Positions 1 to 11,429 are shown, counted from the stretch's first letter. The stretch: DNA of 64,000 bases from Linyphia triangularis (GCA_963978545.1 OZ021732.1:50945214-51009213), one strand, 5' to 3'. The notes: generated by a model from the sequence alone, not told the origin. Made by a program: numbers and translations.

Positions 1-1124
1 TTTCCGATGCACAAACTTTTTGCTAGGAATGTTCAACACCTTTAGGATAACACAGAACAACAATACTGTGTTAGATGGTCACAATAAACTGAACTCTTTG
101 ACTATGGAGATTTACAAACTATGAAACTAAAAAAACTTACACAATGACGATTGAGAACGTTGTTCATGAACCAACTTCTTTTTCTTTCCCTTCTAAATTA
201 TACCTTGTGTTTTCCTGGTTACATCTTCATGTTGTTTTTTATTTATATATTTTTGCTCTTTAACAATGTTACAAAAAATTGTGATTGGTCATATTTCAGT
301 GTGCAACTATCTGCTTGTAATTTCATGCTTTTACACATCATCTTTCATTCTTGTGTATTTTTTTTGCAGTTACTTTATGGAATGCTGTGAGTGTTTTATT
401 TTTTAATTTTTAGCTGGCTTGAGTGGAATTTCTTTAAAATTTTTGTTGGTGAAAAGGGTGATAAATGTCATGCTGTATATCCACAGACATTTTACAAATT
501 TTATTAAGGGGTCTGTTTAAAACTGCAACAAGTGCATAGCCCCTTAAGTTTCTGTCCGAAGCTTTTGGGGGAATATTTAAACAGGGGTTTGGCCAATTGG
601 TCAAATAAGAGTTGGCGATTCCATAAAGGATTCGAGCCGCTCCAATGGCGTAGAGAGAGAAGTTTTGATGTAATTATGAGGGGGATCGTAAGAGACAGAA
701 GGAAATTGGGGAGATAGCAAGTCGGTCAAGCGGTGATGCCTGAGAGAGAGATGCATTTTTATCGGACGCAATTTCATGCACATGAATTCGCCATTTTCCT
801 GACCCTGATATGCCAGTAAGTGAAATTTCTTGATTCGAATGCTCAGCCAGTTTTTATACTGTATAGTAATCAAAAGTGTCAATATGATTTATTAGTTGTT
901 CTATGATATCTTTATGATATATTATATTTTGCTTTTAATCTATGGATGTCAGCACTGACTTAATTAAGCGTGCTTTGAGGAAATGTGTTGTCTAAATACC
1001 TATTGTTCATGAATAAATATCATTTCAAGTTACGACTTTGAGTTATTGCAACGCTTTAACTTATGCACGAAATTAAGTTCCTTTAGATTAATTCTGACGT
1101 TTGTTAATTAACCACTATACTCAC
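1..1124. other. No gene identified; GC-rich block at 530-815
   Basis: Mostly AT-rich. The block 530-815 is more GC-rich than its flanks and ends in CCAGTAAGT on the plus strand, a possible donor. No coherent protein or repeat family was recognised. Confidence 0.3.
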
Positions 1125-1320
1125 GGCAGACCAAAATCCAGAATGTTTGACGCCGTTTACTTTTTGCTTGTCCTAGTTGTGACAAAGCTTGCACAGAAGA
1201 TTTTCCAAAAATTTTAAAAGATATTTGGCATCTCGATGATTTTTTTGGTAAGTTACAATCACCATTATCTTCATTATCATTTGATTCGACTTTGGTCTTA
1301 CTCTCAGACATTGTAGACAT
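1125..1320 (-). CDS. Candidate first coding exon of an unknown minus-strand gene
   Basis: 65 codons plus one base from an ATG to a GTGAGT donor (phase 1). The product starts MSTMSESKTKVES and is polar, rich in S, K, N, D and E, then basic (SKRRQTFWILVC). The composition is less random-looking than nearby AT-rich frames. A GC-rich block at 530-815 could hold a downstream exon, but I could not fix its frame. No family recognised. Confidence 0.22.
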
Positions 1321-2031
1321 TGTTCTTCTTCTGACAAATTCACTTCAAAGTAAAAAAAAAAAAAAAAAAAAAACTTTCATATAAGTTTCCACATTTCCTT
1401 ATCTATGAGCATTTCATCATACTATAAATTCAAAACATATAAAATTTTATAGAGTTCTACGAACAAGAAGCAATTATAATTACCAGTATTCAATTTTGAA
1501 AGTAATAAGTTTTTCAAAAGTTGTCAATATTGAGTCAAATCTCAAGTCTGGAACGTTGATAAATTTTTAATGATCACTCCCTCAAGCTGAGCTTTTTTTT
1601 CTTTTCTTTAACTGAGCATCTTTGCTAACGATAGTCTCACTCGTATTTGTAGTTTTACGTCAGAGTTGTCACCATGAAAAATAATGTTTTTTGACATGCC
1701 AGGCAGCGTCGAGTTCTATACAAATATATGAATAATTTATTTTAATTATCTAAAAGAGAGACAGGCAATAATGATAAGTGTCCTGAATAAAGGACCATAA
1801 TTATATTCAACGTAAAATAACAGCTTTTTTCCTCATTTAAATTATGCCAAACAAATGGATATGACGATCACTTTCCGATATTTTAATACCTTTATTTTTC
1901 TAAAAGTATTTTAACTTCTTTCCAAAATGTTTTTCTTATGTAAAAACCTTAAAATTCATTTGAAAAAAAATTACGTTTTCAAATCGTTCTAAACCTGTTT
2001 ACTATAACTAACCTGATATAATAAATCCAAG
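1321..2031. other. AT-rich DNA, no gene seen
   Basis: Contains a run of about 20 A at 1351-1371. Nothing else recognised. Confidence 0.4.
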
Positions 2032-2536
2032 CAGGGCTGGCTCTAGCAGTTACGCCGCCCCGGGAAAAAAGGTAAAATGCCGCTCCTTTATAACAAAAAT
2101 TAAAAGAGATAACCTAAACCCTTCCCGCGTTTCGTAAAATAACACGTGAGCAAAAAAATTGGTATTAAATAATTTGGCGTTTTGATTAGCCAAAAATACA
2201 AATTTCTTGAAATATGTTGATACTTTATCTGTATTGCTCTGTATTTTTGGTTCGGTTTTGGATTTGGTCTTTAAAACACGAAAACTCTACTCATCTTTCA
2301 AAACGTGTTTTTATTTAAAAAATACATACCTTAGCCATTTTACATCGTTCTCATGCTTGAGGATTTTTGAAGTGAGTGGGTTCGCAAACATATTAAAAGC
2401 AAATTTTATTAAAATTCCACCTATTAATTTTTCATAAGTATTCAAATGAATCTTAGTTTAATCATTTTCTTCATAAACTAGTTAATTTTACAGCACCCCC
2501 CCCCCCCCTCACACACATACTATAGCTCCGGCCCTG
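2032..2536. mobile_element. hAT-like MITE
   Basis: Ends CAGGGCTGGCTCTA and TATAGCTCCGGCCCTG form imperfect inverted repeats of the hAT type (CAG...CTG). The flanking 8 bases, AATCCAAG and AACCCAAT, match at six positions, as expected for an old 8-bp TSD. No transposase; the right end holds a C run. Confidence 0.6.
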
Positions 2537-2674
2537 AACCCAATATATTTTCCAAACAAAATCAAACCCGAAATATATATCTCGCAAGTGGAATATAAAT
2601 TAATACGCAAGTAGTAGTAGTCACTCCTCCTAAACCACTCAACCAGTTTTTCTTATCAAGGTATCATTTGAAAG

Positions 2675-2862
2675 GTTGGTTGGTTTGTACACTCAACTAC
2701 CTATTTTTATGCACAGTAAAGGACCAACAGGACAAACAGACCAACAGCTTAACTTATATTCCGAACCACAACAAACATCCTTGCCAAATCCGTGATTTGA
2801 ACCCGGCACCTTTGGCATGCAAAGCCAGAGCGCTAACCTCACAGCCATCAGGTGGGCCTAGT
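2675..2862 (-). mobile_element. tRNA-Ala-headed SINE
   Basis: On the minus strand the 5' head resembles tRNA-Ala: AGCGCTCTGGCTTTGCATGCC with a TGC anticodon loop and a B-box-like GGTTCAAATC. A family-specific body follows, and the 3' end is AAACCAACCAACC. Flanks share ATTTGAAAG as TSD. Confidence 0.7.
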
Positions 2863-3516
2863 ATTTGAAAGAGATTGAACTGTAGATTTTCCGAAACATT
2901 CCAAAACTACAAATAATGACTTATTAATTAGTTTAATTAATTACATAAATTATTTTCAATATTCTGATTGGCAACAATGTTTTATATACATTTGTGGAAT
3001 TTTTGTAAACGGCATTATCATTCGATGTTACATTCGAATGCAAGGTTTATGTTCCGGCAATTCATTGAAAGGCAGTTTCTGCGACATTCCTCATTATTTT
3101 ATTTGGATTTTAAATGCCCTTGTTAAAGAAACTATTTTTTTTCTTGGTAAATATTGATTAAATATAACAGTACATTTTAGTAACTTCGTAACATCTGATA
3201 ATGGACTATATTTACACTTACTATCATTCCTGTAACAAACCGTAAACATTTAGGCTGAGCGATATATTTACGCTTCATTTAAAAGTGTAAACATTTAGAC
3301 TTGGCTACAGCTGCGCCAACTGGGAGTACTTTTTCCTTCTCATTTTCATGATAAACCATTTTTTCGGTGCTTTGTGGAAGGGAATATGATTTATCATTAA
3401 ATACTTTTGAGCAAACGATAAGAGAGCGAAGCAACAGGGTTGGGGGTTGGCGAGCTTCAGCGAGCAGGTAGGGGTGCCTCTAGTATTTAAATATAAATTT
3501 TATTACATTAACTTAT

Positions 3517-3943
3517 ACAGTCAAATTCCGTTAACCTTTAACTGCTGCATGCGGTCTGATAGACCGCGAGTCATTTTTTTTTTTTAATTTTTTTTTTTTT
3601 TTTATATGAATGCTTCCACTCCCAAAAATATTTTATCTTTGACTTTTACATTAATTTTTCTGATACTATGTTTCTTAAACTTTAAACTGGTATTCACCAA
3701 TTTGTTTGGCGCAGTATGAACCACTTGTTGACCTTGCGCCAAAAATATCAAACCACCCAACCACAGCAGTTAAAGGTTAACGCGAAATTGCTTAACATGG
3801 AATCCCGTTTGACTCGAAGTAAAAGCAGTTCTCCGTACTTAAAACTTAACGTTAATTTATTCATTTAACACGAAATTCGGTTAACACTAACAATTTCTGC
3901 GGCTCCATCGACCTCGCTTTAACGGGGATTGCCTATATTAGAT
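3517..3943. mobile_element. pogo/Tigger-like fragment split by a TTAA MITE
   Basis: The segment starting ACAGTCAAATTCCGTTAA and resuming after 3780 (AACGCGAAATTGCTTAAC) parallels the copy at 60013-60180 (CAGTCAAACCCTGTTAA). This resembles Tigger terminal sequence. It contains no coding sequence. Confidence 0.5.
3535..3776. mobile_element. TTAA-flanked MITE (piggyBac-like)
   Basis: Terminal inverted repeats CCTTTAACTGCTG and CAGCAGTTAAAGG, each bordered by TTAA (3531-3534 and 3777-3780). It lies inside the Tigger-like fragment, so it inserted later. The interior is T-rich with no coding sequence. Confidence 0.7.
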
Positions 3944-4199
3944 ATTTTTTTCTCGTTATTTTTGTTGATCTTTTTTTTTTTTTTTTTTTTTTTGCTCCTA
4001 TAGTGGGATCTTTTTTTTTTTTACTGCCGAATAAAACTTTCGGTTGTATTACGACTTAAAGATCATAGTGTAATAAATATTTGTATTTCATATACGTAAG
4101 CTTTGGACAAATGGTAATAAAGTTGGCTCGCCAAAAATTAAATGTTTTTACCAAACATATGTTCTAGCAGGAATAACACTTTTATATCTTAAATATATT

Positions 4200-4310
4200 C
4201 GCTTTAACCCCCTTGTCGTGATACAATCTAGCTGAAACTTTGCAGATAGACTCGTTGTCAATGGCAATGCATTCTATCGTTTTGGGCCTATCATTATAAA
4301 GACTCTTTTA
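4200..4310. repeat. Short repeat related to 36940-37030
   Basis: Shares GCAGATAGACTCG/GCAGATAGGTTCG, then a GATGACAATGCATTCT-like stretch with 36940-37030. Both start after TTTAACCC. Family unknown; likely a MITE fragment. Confidence 0.4.
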
Positions 4311-4337
4311 TGCACTTTTTTTTAATATTGATGGTTT

Positions 4338-4589
4338 TTTAGCGATGTTGTGATCCTTGGGTTAATAATCTGACTCCATTTTAGTTTTATATAGATTTAT
4401 CACACTTTAATTTACTAAATAAACTCCAACGATACAACATGCTAAAAAATATTCATAGAACAAGGTTATAAATAAAAACTGCTTGCAAAGGAAAGTTATT
4501 TTGCTATTGCTACGCAACGCACGAGACCTCGTCAGTTCATCTAACGCCGATGGAGTTGAAATGTCATACCAACAGCTCACGCCGCCACA
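4338..4589 (-). repeat. 3' LTR of the Gypsy element
   Basis: On the minus strand it starts TGTGGCGGCG and ends CATCGCTAAA. It matches 8004-8256 over its full length and the solo copy at 62842-63087. A purine-rich GGTGGAGGA just inside the element is the likely polypurine tract. Confidence 0.88.
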
Positions 4590-4878
4590 GGGATCCTCCA
4601 CCAGTCCAAGGGACGATCCAAGTTAATATCCGTAGCGATCGTGAAAATCTGGCGTTGGGTGAAGGAAACGACTGGAGCACTGATTTATTGTGGCGTTGCA
4701 CTTTTGACTTTTGGCAAGGACGAAATGAAACTGGCACATAGGGCCTCACAGTACCATTGGATACATCACAAAAAATACTTCGGCTTGATGAGGGGAATGT
4801 CAAAGGCTTCAACTCAAGACCAGAATCGGAGCCGATCAAAGCTCGCATCTCCTCATCAGAATCCTGCGCGATGGCCAT
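4590..4878 (-). pseudogene. Gypsy integrase remnant with large deletion
   Basis: Contains the linker after RNase H (AQDSDEEMRALIGSDSGLEL) and then, fused abruptly, a piece like the CxxC...SKVQRHNKS region of integrase. Most of the HHCC domain and the whole catalytic DDE core are missing, since the LTR starts about 90 codons later. Confidence 0.65.
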
Positions 4879-4884
4879 TTCGTC

Positions 4885-5330
4885 TTAGTGTAAAGGTCCT
4901 GGTACCTGAATTGCAGAAATACGAGGAAACGCGTCGGCAACTAGATTCTTGTCGCCAGAAATGTGATGGAAATCCGTGGTAAACTGACTTATAAATTCGA
5001 GATGTCTCTGTTGTCTCGGAGAACATCTATATGTTTTTTGCTGAAATGCATATATTAAAGGCTTATGATCAGTTAGGACTTTAAATTCGCTTCCCTCTGC
5101 CATATGTCTAAAATGACGAATAGCAGAATATATCGCTAACAATTCTCGATTGTAAGTGCTATATTTGCACTCAGCTGGTGTAAATTTACGCGAAAAAAAT
5201 CCTAAAGGCTCCAAATTGTCACCTACAGATTGACGCAATGCGGCACCAATTGCAATTTAAGAAGCATCAGTAACAAGAGTCAACTATGTATTCCCAAGAG
5301 GATGCACTAAAAGTGTAGCATTAGTTAGCA
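4885..5330 (-). pseudogene. Gypsy RNase H remnant
   Basis: Reads EPLGFFSRKFTPAECKYSTY, then NRELLAIYSAIRHFRHM and VLTDHKPLIYAF, the RT-linked RNase H of Gypsy elements. The segment up to 5330 is frame-broken. It ends with a DKNLVADAFPR stretch (usually D-x-L-SR). Confidence 0.75.
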
Positions 5331-5589
5331 TTTCTTTACACTCATTAAATGCTTTCTCATTAGCCTCGTTCCAAACAATTAGGGTCTTGTCTTTTTTGGC
5401 TTTGCCTTTTGTAGCTCATGCAAACGCGCTTGAACACCAGCAGCGTTTTTAAGGAACCTATGATAAAAATTTAGCATTGCCAAAAAAACGACGAAGTTCA
5501 TCAACCGTTTTAGGAAGATTGTACTCTTTGAGTGCCTGAACTTTGGCTGGAAGATTAGAAATTCCTTTACCAGAGACATGAAAACCCAG

Positions 5590-6400
5590 AAATTTAAATT
5601 TCACTTTTACCAAACTCGCATTTCTCCAAGTTTATTACTATACCATACTCACTTAACTTTTCAATAACTCTATTAAGGTCAGACTCGTGAGCTTTGGGAT
5701 CACTTGAGGCAATAAGAATATCATCAAGGTAGACATAACAACACTCAAGACCGCTTAAGACTTCATCCATAAACCTCTGAAAAGTTTACCCAGAGTTATG
5801 TAATCCGAAGCACATTTTTACATATTCAAAAAGTCCCACCGGGGAAATTACTGCGATTTTCGGAATGTCTTTAGGCTCTATGGAAATCTGACAATAAGCC
5901 TTTACGAGTTCTACCTTTGAAAAAATATTTTTCCCTGCAAGTCCATATGAAAAATCTTGAATGTGAGGGAGAGGATATCTATCCGGGATAGTTTGAAAAT
6001 TTAACCGCCGAAAATCACCTACAATTCGCCAAGTATTATTTTTCTTTGGTACAAGATGTATTGGGCTTGCGAAGCGAATTATCCCTTTTTGTAGTAGTTC
6101 TTCAAATTCTTTTTTGACGACTTTAGGTTTTTCTGGTGATAGGCGCTTAGCTTTAGAATATACAGGTGGACCTTTTGTCTCGATACAATGAGTGACAGAA
6201 TGAGTCATTCTCTCGTTACTTAAATTCGAGTTAACAAGTTGGGGATAGTTGGCCAGAATTTTATGGTACGAGGATGCCTCTGAAATTAGAGTTAATCCTA
6301 ATGTGGGACCAGGACAAATTGTGGCTTTGGCATTAAGCTTAGTTAGGCCATCAACAAGCTGTCTATTTTTAACGTCTACCATAAGACCAAAATGCTCCAA
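5590..6400 (-). pseudogene. Gypsy reverse transcriptase remnant
   Basis: First part (5786-6400) has GIIRFASPIHLVPKKNNTW, VGDFRRLN and a KAYCQISIEP stretch, typical of Gypsy RT. The frame then shifts near 5786. The catalytic YLDD box is at 5720-5731 in another frame (YLDDILIASSD). The polymerase is thus in two frames and not functional as it stands. Confidence 0.82.
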
Positions 6401-6481
6401 AAAATCTGCTCCCTAAATCGGATGCGAAACATCAGCTATCCAAAATACCCATGTAAATACTCGACGCAACCCGATATTTAA

Positions 6482-6685
6482 CCCTTTGCAATCCAGTGGC
6501 GCCTCTCAGGCGCCACACGATTGAATGCCAAACCATGAGAGGACCATTAGGTGTGATGCGGAAATTCGATGCAAGGCAAATGACTGTGTTTAGTTTCTAT
6601 GAAGCAAATCCATAAACACCAGCCGAACCTAAAATGTCTCGAGTTGCTGATTCCTCCGCGCGAAAAAGGCCTGGAGTGCAAAGGG
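6482..6685. mobile_element. TTAA MITE, CCCTTTGCACTC family, inside the Gypsy element
   Basis: Inverted ends CCCTTTGCAATCCAG and CTGGAGTGCAAAGGG, with TTAA on each side (6478-6481 and 6686-6689). Same family as 21593, 21964, 29890 and 36684. TTAA targeting and CCC ends fit non-autonomous piggyBac elements. The insertion interrupts pol between protease and RT. Confidence 0.8.
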
Positions 6686-6699
6686 TTAAGTTATACTTC

Positions 6700-6900
6700 T
6701 TAAGTACCGTAAGTGCGAATTTTACTGTCATTAGCCGCGTAAAGAAAAAGTTCCTTAGGTGTGCTTTCTTTCACAAGTCTTTTGGGAATACAGCTTATTG
6801 CAGCACCACAATCGACCAAAAAACGAAAGCCGGAATTTTTGTCAATAACAAACAGGCGACTGGAAAGTAAGCTGCAGTCTACCGTCGCTAAAACAGGCAC
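6700..6900 (-). pseudogene. Gypsy aspartic protease remnant
   Basis: Reads FRFLVDCGAAISCIPK, aligned with the usual FLVDTGA of retroviral-type proteases. The catalytic triplet D[ST]G is DCG here, so activity is doubtful. The open stretch ends close to a nested TTAA MITE. Confidence 0.65.
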
Positions 6901-6904
6901 TCTT

Positions 6905-6993
6905 AATTGTTTTCCGTAAACTCACATGGTTTAGTGCATTCACGTGCTTTATCTCCGAAACGTTTGTGGTACCAGCATAAAACATTGCCGGAC
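6905..6993 (-). pseudogene. Gypsy gag zinc-knuckle remnant
   Basis: In a frame shifted from gag the minus strand reads CWYHKRFGDKARECTKPCEF and then stops. This is the cysteine/histidine knuckle seen near the gag-protease junction of many arthropod Gypsy elements. It shows that the gag frame is broken. Confidence 0.6.
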
Positions 6994-7109
6994 ACTTCTG
7001 TGCTACGAGTGGTTGCTCTATTTCTAATACGACTTCGAAAGCGCTGTTTAGAGCCATTTAACAAACTTTTCATTTCATTGCGAAATACTGCTACTTCATC
7101 CCGAAGAAT

Positions 7110-7700
7110 TTAAATTTCTGTCTTTTCATGTCCTGACGATACACTAGAAACTGCAAGTATGCAACCTGATACTTCATTGACCTTGTTGGCTAGTTTAGAC
7201 AGCCCATCTAAAATTTCACTGCTTACAGATAAAATCTGTTGCATAGAAACAAGGAGGAGTTGAAGACAGAGAGATTTTAAGAATTCATCAGTAATTTTCC
7301 CATCGGCCAAATTCCGCATCTCGAAAAGTAGCTGCGAAGGCCTATTATCGCCAACGGTTAAATCTAGCAAAAGTTGCTTGAGGCGAAAAGAATCAGATTG
7401 CACAAAAGTGTAAACAATTAAAATTCGCAATTTTAAAGTTATGTACATGTTTTTAGAGGGGGGGAGGGGGATGCGAACTAAATCGATTGCACAAGAAAGT
7501 ACGCTTGCATTCAAGGCTGTAACAACAGAATGACATTTTGTGGCATCTGCTGTGATACCAGAAGTGTGAAACTGTGATTCCAATTGGACAAACCATAGCT
7601 CTGGGTTATTTTCCCAAAATGAGGGCGGACGAAATGCAACTCTAACCACCTCCATTTTGGCAGGTAACGAAAGCGTATCCTGATCACCTTCGTGTGACAT
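7110..7700 (-). pseudogene. Gypsy gag remnant
   Basis: 196-codon open stretch resembling arthropod Gypsy capsid: FRPPSFWENNPELWFVQLES, then GITADATKCHSVV and DNRPSQLLFEMRNLA. It ends before the zinc knuckle, which lies in a different frame. It once packaged the element's RNA; now probably inactive. Confidence 0.7.
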
Positions 7701-8003
7701 ATTTGTATACGAAAGTACAAGAAAATTCTTACAAACTAACGTACGAAAATGGTCACCGAGCAGGATCTAATTCATCACTCACCAAGTTGTGAAGTTCTTT
7801 ATCATTTCTCCGGAGATGGTGACTAGCAAAATCCAAATTCGAAACGATCGAATTGTCACAATCTTCAAAAATAAACCATTCAGGCCCCTTTACTTCACAT
7901 TGGTGCTTGCCATTTCTTAATTACAATCCTTGAAACTTTCCAGTCCAGTCGGTATTCGCAATAAGGTTACTCATGACAGTTCAGAGTCCGTAAAAATCAC
8001 CAC

Positions 8004-8256
8004 TTTAGCGATGTTGTGATCCTTGGTTTAATAATCTGACTCCATTTTAGTTTTATTTAGATTTATTAATTTTTAATTTACTAAATAAACTCCAACGATA
8101 CAACATGTTAAGAAAATATTCATGGAACAAAGTTATAAATAAAAACTGCTCGCAAAAGAAAGTTATTTCGCTATTGCTACTCAACGCACGAGACCTCATC
8201 AGTTCATCTAATGCCGATGGAGTTGAAATGTCATACCAACAGCTCGCGCCGCCACA
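8004..8256 (-). repeat. 5' LTR of the Gypsy element
   Basis: Full-length partner of the LTR at 4338-4589, bordered by GTTT at 8257-8260. On the minus strand, internal sequence just after it (GTGGTGATTTTTACGG) is where the primer-binding site should be; I could not name the tRNA. Confidence 0.88.
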
Positions 8257-8260
8257 GTTT

Positions 8261-8663
8261 TCTTTATAGCAGTCAAACACTATGAAAAGTCGATCTGAAC
8301 TCGAAATCACTTAATAAATTGCAATTGCACATAAAAGTTGGTAATAATGCTGTTAAAGGATTTGTATTAACAACATTTACAGCAACCAGTATAAGCAACT
8401 TATACTATTTAAAAGTAGTTGAAGAAGACTTTTTTTCTTTTAGTACATTCATTAAACGAGTGCATTTTCAAAAGTCTATTTCTTATATTAATTTAAAGTC
8501 GAATAGTTAAAATTTTTATCACTTGCTTTTTGGCCTATAATACCAGTTTTGTTTTAAGAAGTTAAGATTTATATATAACTGTACAAGAGCAGTATGAGAG
8601 TTGTACTGCGTTAAAACATACCCCTTGACCAACTGAACGAATTTCAATTAGCATACGCCTTCT

Positions 8664-8727
<64 letters not shown>

Positions 8728-9289
8728 TGCATCCAGACATATGCAGTCAAAAACCCTTCACAATGGTTTCTTTTCACTATAACTTGTGAACAAAGAAACA
8801 GGAAGGCAACTTTTCATACCTTGATTGTTCAAGATGACTTGTACGCAAAGAGGAAAACAGTTGAATCCACACAATTATGAAATCAAACACTAAGGAAATA
8901 AAAGTCATTGCCCCTTGTCATTCTAAGTTGGTTGAGTTAATATGCAATGCCAAGCATTCAGATTAACAGTGGCATCTCGATCGATTTATAAAGCTTGGGA
9001 AATATTTAATTTTGTATTGAATCCCCGTTTACTCCAACAGTGGAAATCTTTGAAATAGAAATTGGACTTTGTTGGGAATCGTTAAAAATTATACATGATA
9101 ATTTTTATTTTCAATCTGCGTGATGGTCGTAAGTACAATATTATTTTTATAATGTTTGTCTTTCTGAGAATATTTATTGCCTTTAAACATTAAATGGGTC
9201 TTGTTGGCCATCGTAATATAATCTCTATAATTATTATTCGAAATTTGTGTTTGAGGTAATAATAATAAACAAACCCGGCACTATTTAGT
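8261..9289. other. No gene seen; holds an (AT)n microsatellite
   Basis: AT-rich. The AT dinucleotide tract at 8665-8724 is the only clear structure. Confidence 0.5.
8665..8724. repeat. (AT)n microsatellite
   Basis: About 58 bases of alternating A and T ending in ATATGCATGCATG. Confidence 0.95.
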
Positions 9290-9445
9290 CTCTCAAAGTA
9301 AATAGTCGTGGTGGCGATCTTGCCATATATTTGCAAGTGAGTTTTTGGGCTGTCTGGTGTTGAGGTTTTCGTGGTTTTCTCTCATTCGAAACACAAATAC
9401 GGAGCAGATGTCCATTGAAAGTCCTTCCGGAAGGTATACACTCTT
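9290..9445 (+). repeat. SINE-like dispersed repeat
   Basis: Shares with 37625-37905 and 56525-56655 the order CTCTCAAAGT, a GGGCTG or GTTGAT stretch, then TTTTCTCTCATTCGA. Boundaries unclear; no tRNA head recognised. Confidence 0.4.
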
Positions 9446-9739
9446 TCACTCTCAAATTGTGATTGAACTATGTTTCGGCTCAGTATAACTAGTTCATAAA
9501 TCATGCGTCAGTAAATCTCCTACACAAGCAACCATCAGGTAAAAATAAAAGCATTTTTTTTTTTTTTTTTTTTTGAGTTTAAGTGAAAAGTTTTCCAATT
9601 TGTACATATAGCAGTTATTACTTGTATTACTTTCAATTACTATTAACAGTTAACTATTACTTTCAAAATGTAATGATGTATTTTGAAAAAGTTCAACAAA
9701 TGTTTAAGATTTCGCATTTTGACACTAGGTCGTCTTGTG

Positions 9740-9922
9740 GTTGGTTGTTTTCAGTTGGTTGTTTTCAGATTATCTGGCGCCTTCAGCAACACGAGGGCTA
9801 TAATGCGCCGAAACATTCGTCATTAGACAAGGCAACATACATTTACAAACACCCATGCCAACACGGGACTCGAACCCGCAACCTCGCGGAAAAGCACAAT
9901 GGCCTGTGTGGGGAACGAACCC
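9740..9922 (-). mobile_element. tRNA-Asp/Glu-like SINE, diverged head
   Basis: The tail (GGTTGGTTGTTTTCAG on plus) and the body are typical of the main SINE family. TSD GGTCGTCTTGTG at 9728-9739 and 9923-9934. The tRNA-like head is altered after the B box. Confidence 0.8.
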
Positions 9923-10439
9923 GGTCGTCTTGTGATATTTCAATTTTCGGATCAGCGACTATCAAAATGTAAAAAAGAAATTAAAACCTCACTTAAAAAT
10001 ATTGCATTACAAATTATACTACAAAATAACTAAATGCAAGCTTGCGTTTTGAAATTGAAAATAAATCAATAAATTAAATTGAAACTAATCTATACTACTC
10101 AGTCTGCATTTTGGAGTAAATAATCACTGTGTTGAACAAGTTATCGAAAGATAGGATTTTATCGTCATCCAATTTACCTAAAAACAATCCAGAGTTGATC
10201 TTTGACATTCAAGTTTAAAGTCTAGTTGGCTGCGTGTTTCGACAGTCAATTCGATCATTTGTTGATTGCACTTACTTCTGGTCTCTCTAAAATTTATCCA
10301 GATCGAACAAAACACTGGTCGATCATGTGTACTGAAATGTGCACTGAATGTTAAAAACTTAAACTCGCTTGAATTTTGCAGTAATGGATATTGTGTGTTA
10401 TCGCTTTAAGAACTTTTAAAGATCTCGGTGAAGTTTTAA

Positions 10440-10472
10440 ATGTCTCGAGCTAAAGCAGTTAGTGATCCTCAA
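10440..10472 (+). CDS. Candidate first coding exon of the receptor-like gene
   Basis: ATG followed by ten codons (MSRAKAVSDPQ) and a GTAAGC donor, phase 0. It joins in frame to the exon at 28952, giving SDPQLVTDRYSPSP across the junction. It is the only upstream ATG exon I found with a phase-0 donor. The exon is short, so chance is possible, and an 18.5-kb intron would follow. Confidence 0.4.
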
Positions 10473-11153
10473 GTAAGCTTGTTTACTTCTTTTCATTTTA
10501 TGTTTTTTTATGTAACAATGTGTTATGTTTAAATAACAAGTTACACTTTCAGATTGCATAATGATATAAAGTAAAAGAATAAGGAAAGCAACCGCAACAA
10601 GTTTAGGTTCGTTTTGATTTAGCGCATTAAGCGCATTCTAATTCAGTGTATGACATCTTATATCGACTGCATTACAAACTTTTGTCCTCATTTTAAATAT
10701 TTATTAAAACACTTAACTCGCAGAGTTTCAATTTACGGGCGGATGGCAAAATCCTCGTCCAGCACGGCCTCATTAAATTGAACATCGGCGCCTTTTACAA
10801 TACCTCTTTTCAAAGTGAACAGAAAAGGTGGCCATTGTAGCAAATAGTTTGGAGTACGTTATCGAAATGACTGACGGAAATTCTTCGCGTTTTCTTCCAT
10901 TCGTATACTCAAGCAGATAGTTTCTCCTTAGGATTCTAATAGGAGGCATTCTTCTAACATACATATAATGACCTAATTTTGTTCTGATGCAATATAGCAG
11001 AGGCCAGACCAATCAATTCATTCCGATTTTAGAATTTGTTGTTCGTCTCAAAGATGTCACTTCTAGAGAGTCACGGCGCCGGCGTGATGTATGACGCCTT
11101 ATCAAATAAAAAGTCAGACCCGCAACACCGAGGCTTATTACTCGTCTAGCACG
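10473..11153. other. Start of the first intron, no feature recognised
   Basis: AT-rich plus a moderately GC-rich stretch at 10730-11110. A 79-codon minus-strand frame at 10773-11012 shows no family resemblance. Confidence 0.4.
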
Positions 11154-11256
11154 TTAGTAGAGCGGCTAGACGCCAAAAAATAGCCGAAAACTGCACTTCG
11201 TGAAACAAGTCTGTAATTTTACACACTGATAGTATATGTCATTTTGATCATTTTAA

Positions 11257-11429
11257 CGGTATAGTGGTTAGCGTGCTGGCTTCTAGACCGCGAGGTTGCG
11301 GGTTCGAGTCCCGCGTTGGCATGGATGTTTGTAAATGTATGTTGGTTTGTTAAATGACGAAATGTTTCGGCGCATTATAGCCCTCGTGTTGCTGACGGCG
11401 CCAGATAATCTGAATACAACCAACCAACC
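11257..11429 (+). mobile_element. tRNA-Asp/Glu-like SINE
   Basis: A box TAGTGGTTAGCGTG and B box GGTTCGAGTCC, followed by the family body and the tail AACCAACC. A 16-bp TSD ATTTTGATCATTTTAA (11241-11256 and 11430-11445) proves a discrete insertion into the palindrome. Confidence 0.92.

Larger units (their letters stand above)
4338..8256 (-). mobile_element. Degenerate Ty3/Gypsy LTR retrotransposon
   Basis: Minus-strand element with 252- and 253-bp LTRs and a 4-bp TSD GTTT (4334-4337 and 8257-8260). Order from the 5' end: gag, zinc knuckle, protease, RT, RNase H, integrase remnant, as in Gypsy elements with no envelope gene. The reading frame is broken by stops, frameshifts, a nested MITE and a large integrase deletion. 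By eye the LTRs differ at about 7% of sites, so the insertion is old. Confidence 0.9.

Noticed and set aside
736..813. Alternative first exon (MPEREMHFYRTQ...) with a GTAAGT donor
   Set aside because: It ends in phase 2, which does not fit the phase-0 acceptor at 28952. No bridging exon was seen.
4338..8256. Envelope gene making the Gypsy element an errantivirus-like retrovirus
   Set aside because: The space between the integrase remnant and the 3' LTR holds no further frame. No envelope is present.
8562..8777. Protein with a long Ile-Tyr repeat
   Set aside because: It is a translation of the (AT)n microsatellite.
10773..11012. 79-codon minus-strand frame
   Set aside because: No splice context, family resemblance or compositional signal was recognised.
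11257..11340. tRNA gene (Asp/Glu-like A and B boxes)
   Set aside because: The same head recurs about ten times, each followed by the same non-tRNA body and flanked by target duplications. These are SINE heads, not functional tRNA genes.
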